Part shown: positions 28,328-37,374 of the stretch, piece after piece
Position numbering within the stretch: position 1 is the stretch's first letter
How the letters are laid out: the number at the start of each line of letters is the position of its first letter
DNA from: Colwellia psychrerythraea
GTDB lineage: Bacteria > Pseudomonadota > Gammaproteobacteria > Enterobacterales > Alteromonadaceae
NCBI GenBank assembly: GCA_002163005.1
Contig: MAAF01000120.1
Span: forward strand, 120,816 to 184,815
Direction of reading: 5' to 3'
Length of the DNA stretch: 64,000 nucleotides
Program-made: the position numbers and the translations under genes
The notes under the pieces: model-generated
Database searches by the model: none
What the model was told of the DNA's origin: nothing
What the model saw: the letters and a program-made list of their open reading frames with translations, nothing else

Positions 28328-28781
28328 TGGTATCTCCGAAATTAAATGGACAAGACTAATTTTTTAACTAGTGATTTATTTACATCCAATTTAATCTAGT
28401 AGTGAGAAAGCGAATGGATACAGTGCAACTGAAACGGTTGGTCCAATATAATCAATGGTGTTTAAAGGTTGACTTAGGAGTGGCTAGTGAAATTTTTTTG
28501 AATAAAAACAAGGTGTTTACTTTGATAATGCAAAAAAGGTCAATATAAATATCCTAGTCATATCAAACTTTTGAATTATAGCCTTCATTGTTGCACGATA
28601 AGGCTCAATAAAACCTTGTGCCGATAGTTAGTTATCTAAATAAAGTGATGCATTAACCTGAATACATGATGTGTATTTCTTTGAAGTTCCATGAGCTGGA
28701 TAACCATCTACCCACCTTTCAATCAAACACGAGGATCGTTAGGTGGGCAAAGGTTCAATTTTTATTTAGCGTTTAGATTGC
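28328..28781. other. Intergenic region, exporter/porin
   Basis: 454 bases with no supported gene. Holds the promoter of the exporter gene near 28330-28500 and, at 28703-28746, an inverted repeat CTACCCACCT / AGGTGGGC just after the porin stop, possibly a transcript end although no T run follows. Confidence 0.4.
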
Positions 28782-29822
28782 TTATGACTTCCAGTTAACA
28801 GCTATGTCATATTTTAAACCAATAGCAAAAGCAACTTCGTCTTCGAAATTGTCATAACTTTTAGTCAGTACTTCGATATGAGTACGGAGTTTCGGTGTAA
28901 ATTGACGTTCAAGCGTTACGTTAAAACCGTTATTGCTTTCAGATGCCTTTGTAGAAACACCATCGTCAAAGTCATAATAACCCGCTTTAACTTTATATTT
29001 ATCAGTCAGTTGATAGCCTACGGATACATCAAGTGTACCAATTTCCTCTTCGTCTTGGTACATAGCAGCTAAATAGAAGTCATCAGTAATTTGCTGAGCA
29101 TAAGAAACGGCAACCGTGTCTGTGTTATCGACAGCACCAGTATCAGTTGATTTGAAACTTACCGCAAAATGCAAACCATTTTTATCGTAGCCTAGACCAG
29201 CTATAGATTGCTCTGCATAGTCAACGCCATCACCTTTAGCAAACTTGAAGCCAGCCATAAATGTAATGGTGTCCCAAGTGTTTGCATAAGTTATTTGATT
29301 ATCAGTGAAAAACGCATCTTTACCTATTTGGTCATAAGCAAAAGGTGATGCACGATGGTTGAAAATATCAACGTGCGTTGCGTGAAGTAAATAATCAATC
29401 GCACGGTCTTTACCAAAAGCAATTTTACCGTATGTATCATAAGAAAGGCCTACTGAGGCACGTCTAGCTTTACCAAATTCAGCGTCTCCAGCAATATCAA
29501 ATCCCCACTCACCGTGTGCCATTGCTGTCCAGCCGCCGCCTAATTCTGCTTCAGAGTAAATACCAGCGAATGACAAGAAATCTGTCACTTCAACACGGTT
29601 GTTATCTTTTACATTAAAGTAAGTCAAACTTGGGCGAACGGTAGCGTAAAGCTTAGCGCTCATGGCATTATCTGATTCGATCTCTGATTTTTCGGCTAAT
29701 TTATTTTCTAGCGTTTTAATACGGTCTTCAAGTGATTCAGCTGCCCATGCCATGTTCATTGATGCGCCAAGGGCTGCCGTTATTAATAAGCTCGTACATA
29801 ATTTTTTGGTAGTTATAGTCAC
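28782..29822 (-). CDS. Gram-negative general porin
   Basis: 346 residues if started at the GTG at 29822, which has GGAGAAG at ideal distance; a GTG at 29834 lies inside that region. Signal peptide up to MNMAWA-AES, then a short coiled coil (LEDRIKTLENKLAEK) and a 16-strand porin barrel (SVGLSYDTYGKIAFGKDR is the classic porin turn with loop 3). Divergent from tpa over 419 bases, so it is likely induced with the taurine genes and could admit taurine. Substrate is inference. Confidence 0.82.
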   Translation of the reverse strand: MTITTKKLCTSLLITAALGASMNMAWAAESLEDRIKTLENKLAEKSEIESDNAMSAKLYATVRPSLTYFNVKDNNRVEVTDFLSFAGIYSEAELGGGWTAMAHGEWGFDIAGDAEFGKARRASVGLSYDTYGKIAFGKDRAIDYLLHATHVDIFNHRASPFAYDQIGKDAFFTDNQITYANTWDTITFMAGFKFAKGDGVDYAEQSIAGLGYDKNGLHFAVSFKSTDTGAVDNTDTVAVSYAQQITDDFYLAAMYQDEEEIGTLDVSVGYQLTDKYKVKAGYYDFDDGVSTKASESNNGFNVTLERQFTPKLRTHIEVLTKSYDNFEDEVAFAIGLKYDIAVNWKS

Positions 29823-30241
29823 TGTCTTCTCCACTGTATATATAGTTATTAGTTATTAGATTGAGATAACGTGTTTCACTTTATTCCACAAATGTTCAGG
29901 TTGTTTAATTATTCTCCATTTTTTGAACCTCATTCATACTGTAAAAGTCAGTGATTTTACGTAAGGTCCAAAATGTTTACATGAATGAGTCCAGAACATT
30001 GTTGAAATATCTGGCATCAAATTTGTTAAAGATCTGGTTCTAACGGGTATTTGTCAATGCGCAGTAATTTAAAGGCATAGACAAGCGAACAGAGCATGTC
30101 TGTTTACCGATAAATATTTTGAATGACATAACTAGTCGATGAACATTCAAATTTAAAAGATGAATTTAATGAAGATAATGGTATCTGGATAACATTTCCA
30201 GTACCTATAACCAAATAACTGGATCTTGCGAGGGGATAAAT
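29823..30241. promoter_or_regulatory. Divergent porin/tpa control region with TauR-type operator
   Basis: No gene. TCTGGCATCA at 30010 and TCTGGTTCTA at 30033 form a direct repeat with TGG cores at 30012 and 30035, exactly 23 bp apart. The GATCTGGTTCTA copy (30031-30042) is identical to one before ald. R. capsulatus TauR binds direct repeats of CTGGACYTAA, which resemble these. The site could serve both tpa and the porin. Confidence 0.62.
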
Positions 30242-31633
30242 ATGACTGATAATACCAATGAATTTGATACACGAGATGTGATCAACAAAGATCGTAACCA
30301 TGTTTGGCATCACCTAACTCAACATAAGCCATTTGAAGAAAATGACCCAATGGTAATCGTTAAAGGCGAAGGCATGCGCGTATGGGATGCTAAAGGAAAC
30401 GAATATCTTGATGCTGTTTCTGGCGCCGTTTGGACTGTTAACGTTGGTTATGGTCGCACTGAAATTGCAGATGCAGTAAGAGATCAACTTGTTACCTTAA
30501 ACTATTTTGCGCAAACAGCGGGTAACGTACCTGCTGCAGAGTTTGCAGAAAAACTAATCGCTAAAATGCCAGGTCTGAGCCGTGTTTATTACTCAAACTC
30601 TGGTTCTGAAGCAAATGAAAAAGCATTTAAGATTGTCCGCCAGCTAGCGGCTAAAAAAAATGGTGGGCAAAAACATAAAATCTTATTCCGTGAGCGTGAT
30701 TATCATGGCACTACAATTACGGCATTAAGTGCAACAGGCCAGTATGAACGTAAAAATCAATACGGTCCGTTTACGCCAGGTTTTGTTGAAGTACCGCATT
30801 GTTGTGAATACCGTGCGCAAGAAGAGTCAGATAAAGAAAACTATGGTGTTTGGGCAGCGAACCAAATTGAAAAAGTAATTCTTGCTGAAGGTCCTGAAAC
30901 TGTTGGTGCATTGTGCTTAGAGCCAATCACAGCGGGTGGCGGTGTAATAGAGCCACCTGAAGGCTACTGGGAACGTGTTCAAGAAATCTGTAAACAATAC
31001 GATATCTTGCTTCATATTGATGAAGTTGTATGTGGCTTGGGTCGTACGGGCACATGGTTTGGCTACCAACATTACGGTATTAAGCCTGATATGGTTACTA
31101 TGGCTAAAGGCGTTGCATCGGGTTACGCGGCAATATCATGTACCGTTATGACTGAAGACCTATTTGATCAGTTTAAAGACCCTGAAGATCCACGTATGGA
31201 TTACTTCCGTGATATATCTACCTTTGGTGGTTGTACTGCAGGTCCTGCGGCTGCATTGGCCAACATGCAAATAATTGAAGATGAGAAGTTGCTTGATAAT
31301 GTAAATGAGCAAGGAGAGTACTTGAAAGGTCGTTTGAATCAACTGATGGAAAAATACGACGTTATCGGTGATGTACGTGGTAAAGGCTTGTTTGTTGGTT
31401 TTGAAATGGTTAAAGACCGTGTTACTAAAGAGCCTGTTGATGAGAGTTTAGCGATTGCTATTGGTGGTCACTGTATGAAAAATGGTGTTATAATCGGTCG
31501 TACTAACCGTTCATTCAAAGAGTACAATAATACTATTTGTTTGAGCCCAGCACTGATTGCAACCCGAGACGATATCGATAATATCGTTGATGCTATTGAT
31601 AATGCATTGGCAGAACTGGCACCTAACATTTAA
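30242..31633 (+). CDS. tpa: Taurine--pyruvate aminotransferase
   Basis: 463 residues, class III PLP-dependent aminotransferase. The PLP lysine is K289 (VTMAKGVASGY); HIDEVVCGLGRTG binds the cofactor ring and VYYSNSGSEANEKAFK the phosphate. The N-terminal WHHLTQHKPFE and full-length similarity to known Tpa proteins support the substrate. It converts taurine and pyruvate to sulfoacetaldehyde and L-alanine in the cytoplasm. GCGAGGGG precedes the ATG. Regulated with ald if the shared TauR-like operator is real. Beta-alanine or hypotaurine aminotransferase would be the alternative, but xsc, ald and pta nearby settle it. Confidence 0.92.
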   Translation: MTDNTNEFDTRDVINKDRNHVWHHLTQHKPFEENDPMVIVKGEGMRVWDAKGNEYLDAVSGAVWTVNVGYGRTEIADAVRDQLVTLNYFAQTAGNVPAAEFAEKLIAKMPGLSRVYYSNSGSEANEKAFKIVRQLAAKKNGGQKHKILFRERDYHGTTITALSATGQYERKNQYGPFTPGFVEVPHCCEYRAQEESDKENYGVWAANQIEKVILAEGPETVGALCLEPITAGGGVIEPPEGYWERVQEICKQYDILLHIDEVVCGLGRTGTWFGYQHYGIKPDMVTMAKGVASGYAAISCTVMTEDLFDQFKDPEDPRMDYFRDISTFGGCTAGPAAALANMQIIEDEKLLDNVNEQGEYLKGRLNQLMEKYDVIGDVRGKGLFVGFEMVKDRVTKEPVDESLAIAIGGHCMKNGVIIGRTNRSFKEYNNTICLSPALIATRDDIDNIVDAIDNALAELAPNI

Positions 31634-31793
31634 TGTCAATAAATACGTTTGTCATCTTGGTTTGCCAATGTGACAGGCGTATTTTCAATTAATATGTTGT
31701 AAAGCGTTTATAAAAAATTACACCCTGCTATTACATCTTAACCATGGCTAGCGCATTTTAATCTTAGGCTCATCTTCTCTAAACGTCATGTCT

Positions 31794-31827
31794 AATACCA
31801 ATTGAATTAATGAATTCAATTGGTATT
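31794..31827. repeat. Perfect 15-bp palindrome between convergent genes
   Basis: AATACCAATTGAATT pairs with AATTCAATTGGTATT around AATG. It may end transcripts from tpa and the convergent thiamine-binding gene, or be a short dispersed palindrome; no T run makes it a poor classical terminator. Confidence 0.5.
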
Positions 31828-31864
31828 CAGTTGTTGAATTAATGTTTGCAGATTGACCTAGTTT

Positions 31865-32164
31865 TTATATTAGTTTTTCTTGAACGCTGTTGACTTTGTC
31901 AGACATGGTTTGATCCCTATCGGTGCGAGTGCTAAGTTTCATATGACTGGTAATACGCACAGCACCAGCTAGATGAAGGTCGTCATGGCAGCGTTTGACT
32001 GCGGCCATTACTTCCTCCCATTCGCCTTCCACATTAGTACCAAAACCATGCATGGTATGAGTGAGTCCGGATTCTTCAAAGATCTTCTGGCACATAGCGA
32101 CATATGGGGATACGGATGTACCAACGCCTCCGGGTGAAACCATGATATCCATTAATACGTACAT
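31865..32164 (-). CDS. MTH1187-family thiamine-binding protein
   Basis: 99 residues, ferredoxin-like fold of the DUF77/MTH1187 family: VLMDIMVSPGGVGTSVSPYVA, THTMHGFGTNVEGEWEEV, GAVRITSHMKLSTRTDR. Family members bind thiamine in the cytoplasm. Good ATG with CAGAGGAC upstream. It is the second small thiamine binder in the island, convergent with tpa. Confidence 0.8.
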   Translation of the reverse strand: MYVLMDIMVSPGGVGTSVSPYVAMCQKIFEESGLTHTMHGFGTNVEGEWEEVMAAVKRCHDDLHLAGAVRITSHMKLSTRTDRDQTMSDKVNSVQEKLI

Positions 32165-32734
32165 TATTGTTGTCCTCTGGAGTAATTTTAAATTCTGTGA
32201 TATTGCAACCTGTATGTCATTTGTAAGTAAGGACCAGTTGGTTTTTTTTCATAGGCCGCAGTCAATTTAGTCAGTGGAGCGTGATGTTCTTAGTAATCTA
32301 TGGCTGAGTTGTCCCTGTATTATCTATGAACATTACCGCGGCTCAGAAAAATAGAGCCATTTGGTCACTTCATTTATGGACTACTTTCATTGCTAATCAT
32401 TTGATACATTAGTAAATATTGCTACATTCATTACACGTGTCATGGTTTATTAGCGAAAGCGTCTCTGTCTTTACGGTTTGCGTTACATGGGTTAAGTTGA
32501 TTTTTAAAATAAGTTGAACAAGTCACTAAAATTTAATTCGGTACCTACAGACAAGAATTGAGGGTATCATTTAAAATTTTGTTGTTATAGTTAACAAACT
32601 AGTCTTAAAAGTACGGCTAAAATATCCACTAGGATAGATAATCAGTCAGGTTCTTAGCAAAAATATCATTGAGATAAAAATTTACGACATGATATCAACT
32701 TGTGAACCGCTGAAAAGGTTCTGTTATTTATATT
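32165..32734. other. Gene-free stretch between thiamine-binding gene and IS110
   Basis: 570 AT-rich bases; no ORF, tRNA or clear riboswitch seen. It contains the promoter of the thiamine-binding gene at its left side. Its low coding content suggests decayed DNA. Confidence 0.5.
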
Positions 32735-34138
32735 GATTAATGGTATGGAACCTCTCTATTCCACTTACGGCTTCAAATGAGCCAAAATAGAGTTGATTAA
32801 AACTTCTATAGTCAGAAAAAGAGAGAGGGTCACATAAACACTATAACAATCGGCTTAGATATCGCCAAATCAGTTTTCCATTGAGTTTGGATGAACGCAG
32901 CAGGAAAAATAATAAAAATAAAACAGCTTTCACGAAAAAAGGTTGTTGAGTATTTTGCAAATTTAGAAGCATGTACCGTGGTGATGGAAGGCTGTGGCAG
33001 TACACATTATTAGTCGCGAGTGATAAGTCGTTATGGCCATAAAGTTAAAGCCATTGCGCCCCAATTTGTTACCGCTTATCGTAAAGGTAATAAAAATGAC
33101 TACAATGATGCAGAAGCGATAGCCGAAGCTGCACAGCGTCAAAATATGCGTTTTGTGCCGTTGAAATAATTAGACCAACAAGATATTCAAATGTTGCATC
33201 GAATTAGAGAAAGGTTAATAAAAAACAGGACAGCACTGAGTAATCAAATTAGAGGGTTATTGGCGGAGTATGGGTTAGTGATACCTAAAGGTATTAATCA
33301 CCTAAAAGCACATTTACCTCGTTTTTTAGAAGATGCGACCAATGAATTAAGTGCTCCAGCTCGTCGTTACTTTCTTGGATTAAGTAAAGAGCTTGATGAA
33401 ATATCAGTTCAAATAAAATCGGTCGATACTGAAATATTAGGAATAAATAGGCAAAATGATGTTTGTCAGCGATTAAGTACCATGACAGGCGCAGGGCCGA
33501 TTGTCGCTACCGCTTTTTATGTCGGTATTGGTGTTGGTAAAGCGTTTAATAGTGGTCGTCATGTTTCAGCTTGGTTGGGATTAGTGCCAAGACAGCATTC
33601 AACGGGAGGAGAACCAACGTTGTTGGGGATTTCTAAACGTGGATACTGACTTAAGAACACAGTTAATCAATGGTGCAAGAGCCGCATTAAGACACTGTGA
33701 AAATAAAGCCGACCAAGTGAGTCTTTGGGCAAAACAGTTAAAAGAGCGCAGTAATTATAATAATGCCACCGTTGCTTTAGCGAATAAGATGGCACGAATG
33801 GCCTGGGCAATGCTGCACCACCAAGAAGATTACAAATATAAAAACACAATCAATTAACAGAAAATAGCTTTTAGAAAAAGAACACCATAAACAACCTTGT
33901 AGCATTGCTAGATAATAGAGATTGATGGGATACAGTTCAGCACTGCCCTATAGGAAACCTTTTAATACCAAGGGCTATCATAAGCCGCGAAATTGATGAG
34001 GTGATAGGGGCGGAAATCCATCAGGGCTAGAGGCATCAAATGATACCTCAAGCGAAAGCCGAATATATGGTTGCAATGCACTCTATTTCAACGATTTTAA
34101 TTATCTTGCAATCGGAGAGGGACCATATATGGTATTAA
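32735..34138 (+). mobile_element. IS110/IS1111-type insertion sequence, inactive
   Basis: About 1.4 kb. Subterminal inverted repeats TATGGAACCTCTC (left, 32744) and TATGGTCCCTCTC (read from the right end near 34130) suit the IS1111 subgroup. The transposase (32834-33857) is broken. The 280-base non-coding right end (33858-34138) is also present, inverted and about 85% identical by eye, at 57076-57358. In IS1111-type elements the right non-coding end encodes the bridge/seek RNA. Confidence 0.75.
32834..33857 (+). pseudogene. IS110-family transposase pseudogene
   Basis: Reads ITIGLDIAKSVFH, stop, VWMNAAGK... VVMEGCGSTHY, stop, ...NKNDYNDAEAIAEAAQRQNM...VPLK, stop, then an intact stretch to RGY at 33649, and after a frameshift TDLRTQLINGARAALRH to 33857. 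DEDD catalytic residues (D in GLDIA, E in MEGC, D-D in NDYNDAEA) and the C-terminal GAGPIVATAFYVGIG/WLGLVPRQHSTGG are the IS110 family pattern. Stops at 32882, 33011 and 33167 plus the frameshift make it dead. Confidence 0.85.
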
Positions 34139-34181
34139 ATATAAATATAAATATAAATATAAATATAAATATAAATATAAA
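34135..34181 (+). repeat. ATAAAT hexanucleotide tract before tauR
   Basis: Six perfect ATAAAT units (34141-34176) with partial units on both sides, ending four bases before the AAGG ribosome-binding site of tauR. The tract starts where the IS110 right end stops. Simple hexamer repeats here could change promoter spacing by slippage. Confidence 0.85.
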
Positions 34182-34189
34182 GGTAAACT

Positions 34190-35665
34190 ATGTTTCAGTT
34201 ATTTCATTTGACACCCGGCCAGGGTGGAAGTTTACAGCAGCAATTAAGGGAGCAAATTGCTTCGGCCATACTTAATGGAAATGTTCCACTTGAACAAGCC
34301 TTACCATCAAGCCGTAAATTGTCTCAGCAACTTAAAGTTGCTCGTAATACTGTTGTTTTGGCTTATGAGCATTTGTTAGATGATGGTTATTTAATCGCTC
34401 GTGAAAGAAGCGGTTACTATGTCAATCCTGATATTTTAACGGGGCAGGTTAAATTAGATTCGCTTAAACAAAAATCCTGTAAAGTCGCTAGCCATAATCC
34501 ACCCAACTGGGAGCAGCACTTTAAACTCAATCCTAGTAACCAAACCAATATTGTTAAACCACGCGACTGGCAAAAGTACACTTACCCATTTAATTATGGT
34601 CAGTTTGATAACTCGATGTTTCCAACGGTCAACTGGCGAGAATGTTGCCGAGATGCGGTGAGCGGTTCGTCAATTAATGAATGGGCTGGAGACCGTATGG
34701 ATAATGATGATCCATTATTGGTTGAGCAAATCAGAACGCGCTTATTACCAAGACGCGGCGTGTGGGTATCAGAAGATGAAATACTGGTTACTGTTGGCGC
34801 TCAACAAGCATTATATATGCTAGCGCGGTTGTTATTAGATAAGGAAAGCACTATAGGCCTAGAAACACCAGGCTATGTTGATATACACAATATCGCAAAG
34901 CTTAATCCGTCGATAGTGCGCCCTATCCCGATTGATGAAAATGGCATGCTTGTTGGTGAACACCTTAAAGGCTGTGATTTGGTTTATACCACGCCAAGCC
35001 ATCAATGCCCAACCACGGCAACAATGCCGTTAGAGCGACGTTATCAATTACTTGAACAAGCGGGTAAAGATGATTTTATTATCATCGAAGATGACTATGA
35101 AAGTGAAACTAACTTTGAGTCCAACCCGACACCGGCACTTAAAAGCTTAGATACCAATGATCGAGTTCTTTACATTGGCAGTTTATCCAAAACACTCGCG
35201 CCGGGTTTACGGGTGGGATATTTGGTGGGACCTGCTGAGTTAATCAAAGAAGTTCGGGCGTTACGGAGACTAATTGTTAGACATCCAGCGGCTAATAATC
35301 AGCGTTCAATCGCTTTATTTATTGAACGTGGCTATCACGAATCACTGATTATGAATATAACTCGTAACTATCAAACACGTTGGCGTGCAATGGATGTTGC
35401 CTTACGAAAATATTTGCCAGAATCCCATAATCAACCTACATTTGGCGGTTCTTGTTATTGGGTTAAAGGTCCTGAAGGTCTTGATGCCGATGAATTGCAA
35501 AAACGGGCGATGGAGGAAAACATATTGATTGAGTCGGGAACTATCCATTTCCTTGAAGACTCACCACCAAAAAATTATTTCCGCCTAGGTTTTTCTTCAA
35601 TATCAACTGACCGAATTGATGAGGGAATTAAGAAGTTAGCCGAGCTTATTCACTCAATGGTTTAA
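34190..35665 (+). CDS. tauR: MocR/GntR-type transcriptional regulator, TauR-like
   Basis: 491 residues. N-terminal winged helix (1 to about 75: LREQIASAILNGNV, LPSSRKLSQQLKVARNTVVLAYEHLLDDGYL) fused to a fold-type-I aminotransferase domain with PLP lysine K334 (YIGSLSKTLAPGLRVGY). MocR proteins of this layout in taurine clusters (TauR) activate uptake and degradation genes in response to taurine. It is the only regulator in the island and the likely reader of the 23-bp-spaced TGG repeats. Its leader is the ATAAAT tract against an IS110 end, which is unusual. Confidence 0.85.
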   Translation: MFQLFHLTPGQGGSLQQQLREQIASAILNGNVPLEQALPSSRKLSQQLKVARNTVVLAYEHLLDDGYLIARERSGYYVNPDILTGQVKLDSLKQKSCKVASHNPPNWEQHFKLNPSNQTNIVKPRDWQKYTYPFNYGQFDNSMFPTVNWRECCRDAVSGSSINEWAGDRMDNDDPLLVEQIRTRLLPRRGVWVSEDEILVTVGAQQALYMLARLLLDKESTIGLETPGYVDIHNIAKLNPSIVRPIPIDENGMLVGEHLKGCDLVYTTPSHQCPTTATMPLERRYQLLEQAGKDDFIIIEDDYESETNFESNPTPALKSLDTNDRVLYIGSLSKTLAPGLRVGYLVGPAELIKEVRALRRLIVRHPAANNQRSIALFIERGYHESLIMNITRNYQTRWRAMDVALRKYLPESHNQPTFGGSCYWVKGPEGLDADELQKRAMEENILIESGTIHFLEDSPPKNYFRLGFSSISTDRIDEGIKKLAELIHSMV

Positions 35666-35699
35666 GCGATAAACCAATTCTAATTGTTACCTAATGATG

Positions 35700-35781
35700 T
35701 TGCCTGCAAATAAGTACTCACTTATGCAGGCAATTTCTTACCTACATAAGTACTCACTTATGCAGGCAATTTCTTACCTAC
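35700..35781 (+). terminator. tauR terminator with tandem-duplicated arm
   Basis: TTGCCTGCA / TGCAGGCAA stem with an inner ATAAGT/ACTTAT, followed by ATTTCTT, 35 bases after tauR. The 36-bp unit 35710-35745 is repeated exactly at 35746-35781, so one strong hairpin plus a second partial copy results. Confidence 0.65.
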
Positions 35782-36192
35782 AGTTTTATATTACTCACAA
35801 CGCATAAAAACATCGACTTATTATTTTTTTTGATCATCTCAGAAGGGAATTACGGCGATGATTCACTCCTTTGGGTAAGAAACATCATTGTGATTTGATT
35901 GTCTAGATCAATACAGCTTAAAAATAAAGCGCTGTGTGTGTCTGGATGTATCTGTTTTATAATTTTGGTCCTACTTTGTAATGCATTGTATTTAATTGTT
36001 ATTTATGTGGTTTATTGCTTTTATAATTCTGGCTGCATTAGTGATTATGATCTGGTTCTATTGAGATTAGGACCATCATCCTATCTTGTAATCACGTTTT
36101 CTGTTCTTGCAACTTAGCTTTATATGCGGGTTCAGGTGGCAGAAAGAAATATCACTTTATTAATAATACAAACAGAAGGTAGGAGCGCTAAT
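35782..36192 (+). promoter_or_regulatory. ald control region with TauR-type operator
   Basis: No supported gene; a 72-codon hydrophobic ORF (35899-36117) starts from TTG without a ribosome site. Direct repeat TTCTGGCTGC (36027) and ATCTGGTTCTA (36050) with TGG cores at 36030 and 36053, 23 bp apart. A further TGGTCCTAA on the opposite strand lies at 36064-36072. AGGAG at 36181 serves the ald start. Confidence 0.6.
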
Positions 36193-37308
36193 ATGTTAAT
36201 CGGTGTACCAAAAGAAATTAAAAATCACGAGTATCGCATTGGTATGGTACCAGCAAGTGTACTAGAACTTACTAGCCGCGGTCATCAGGTTGTTGTTGAA
36301 GCTAACGGTGGTGCAGGCATTGGTTTTAGTGATGCAGACTATCAGGAAGCGGGTGCAACTATTGCGGCGACAGCAGCAGAAATTTTTGCTGCTGCTGACA
36401 TGATTGTTAAAGTAAAAGAGCCGCTAGCAGTTGAACGTAAAATGTTACGTCCTGGCCAAGTGTTATTCACTTACCTTCATCTTGCACCTGATCCAGAACA
36501 AACTGATGACTTGCAAGCAAGTGGTGCTACTTGTATTGCTTATGAAACAGTTACTTCTGCACGTGGTGGTTTACCGTTACTTGCGCCTATGTCTGAAGTT
36601 GCTGGCCGTATGTCAATTCAAGCCGGTGCCGCTTGTCTTGAAAAGTCTAAAGAAGGCCGTGGTATGTTACTTGGCGGCGTTCCAGGTGTTGAACCAGCAA
36701 AAGTTACTATTATTGGTGGTGGCGTTGTCGGTAGTAATGCTGCGCGTATGGCAATAGGCATGGGTGCTCAAGTTGTAATATTAGATCGCAGTGTTGATGC
36801 ATTACGTCGTCTAGTTTCAGAGTTTGGCACGGCTATTCAAACTGTTTATTCAAGTAAAGCTGCTTTAAATGAGCATGTATTGACTGCTGATTTAGTTATT
36901 GGTGGTGTATTAATCCCAGGTGCTGCTGCACCGAAACTCGTTACAGCTGACATGGTTGCTCGTATGAAACCTGGTTCTGCTATTGTTGATGTTGCAATTG
37001 ACCAAGGTGGCTGTTTTGAAACATCCCATGCCACGACTCACCAAGATCCAACATATATTGTTGATGATGTTGTGCATTATTGTGTTGCTAATATGCCTGG
37101 CGCTGTTGCTCGTACATCAACATTGTCGCTTAACAATGCTACGTTACCGTACATTGTATCTTTAGCTGATTTAGGCTGGGAAGAAGCTATCCAGCGTGAT
37201 GAGCATTTAGCAAATGGTTTAAATGTTCATGCTGGTAAAATTACCAGTGAAGAAGTTGCGGTTGCATTAGGTCGCGAATTCACCCCTTACACCCCAACTA
37301 ACGCTTAG
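36193..37308 (+). CDS. ald: Alanine dehydrogenase
   Basis: 371 residues from ATG 36193 (AGGAG seven bases before), the usual family length. Begins LIGVPKEIKNHEYRIGMVP; the NAD-binding site is VTIIGGGVVGSNAARMA with GAQVVILDRS; DVAIDQGGCFETSHATTHQDP is the second family signature. It deaminates L-alanine made by Tpa back to pyruvate and ammonia with NAD+, closing the amino-acceptor cycle. A hairpin terminator follows before xsc. Confidence 0.95.
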   Translation: MLIGVPKEIKNHEYRIGMVPASVLELTSRGHQVVVEANGGAGIGFSDADYQEAGATIAATAAEIFAAADMIVKVKEPLAVERKMLRPGQVLFTYLHLAPDPEQTDDLQASGATCIAYETVTSARGGLPLLAPMSEVAGRMSIQAGAACLEKSKEGRGMLLGGVPGVEPAKVTIIGGGVVGSNAARMAIGMGAQVVILDRSVDALRRLVSEFGTAIQTVYSSKAALNEHVLTADLVIGGVLIPGAAAPKLVTADMVARMKPGSAIVDVAIDQGGCFETSHATTHQDPTYIVDDVVHYCVANMPGAVARTSTLSLNNATLPYIVSLADLGWEEAIQRDEHLANGLNVHAGKITSEEVAVALGREFTPYTPTNA

Positions 37309-37320
37309 CCGTTTAATTGT

Positions 37321-37354
37321 TATAAGTGGTAACAAGAGTTACCACTTTTTATGT
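37321..37354 (+). terminator. Hairpin with T run between ald and xsc
   Basis: AAGTGGTAAC / GTTACCACTT around AAGA, followed by TTTTTA, fitting a terminator or attenuator that would lower xsc relative to ald. It leaves under 25 bases before the xsc ribosome-binding site, so xsc must be reached by readthrough or from a promoter inside ald. Confidence 0.75.
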
Positions 37355-37374
37355 AGATAATGAGGAAGAAAATT

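Noticed and set aside
34141..34176. CRISPR-like array
   Set aside because: The units are six-base simple repeats with no spacers; no cas genes are present.
35899..36117. 72-codon hydrophobic ORF before ald
   Set aside because: TTG start without ribosome site, AT-rich composition, and overlap with the candidate operator; taken as the ald leader.
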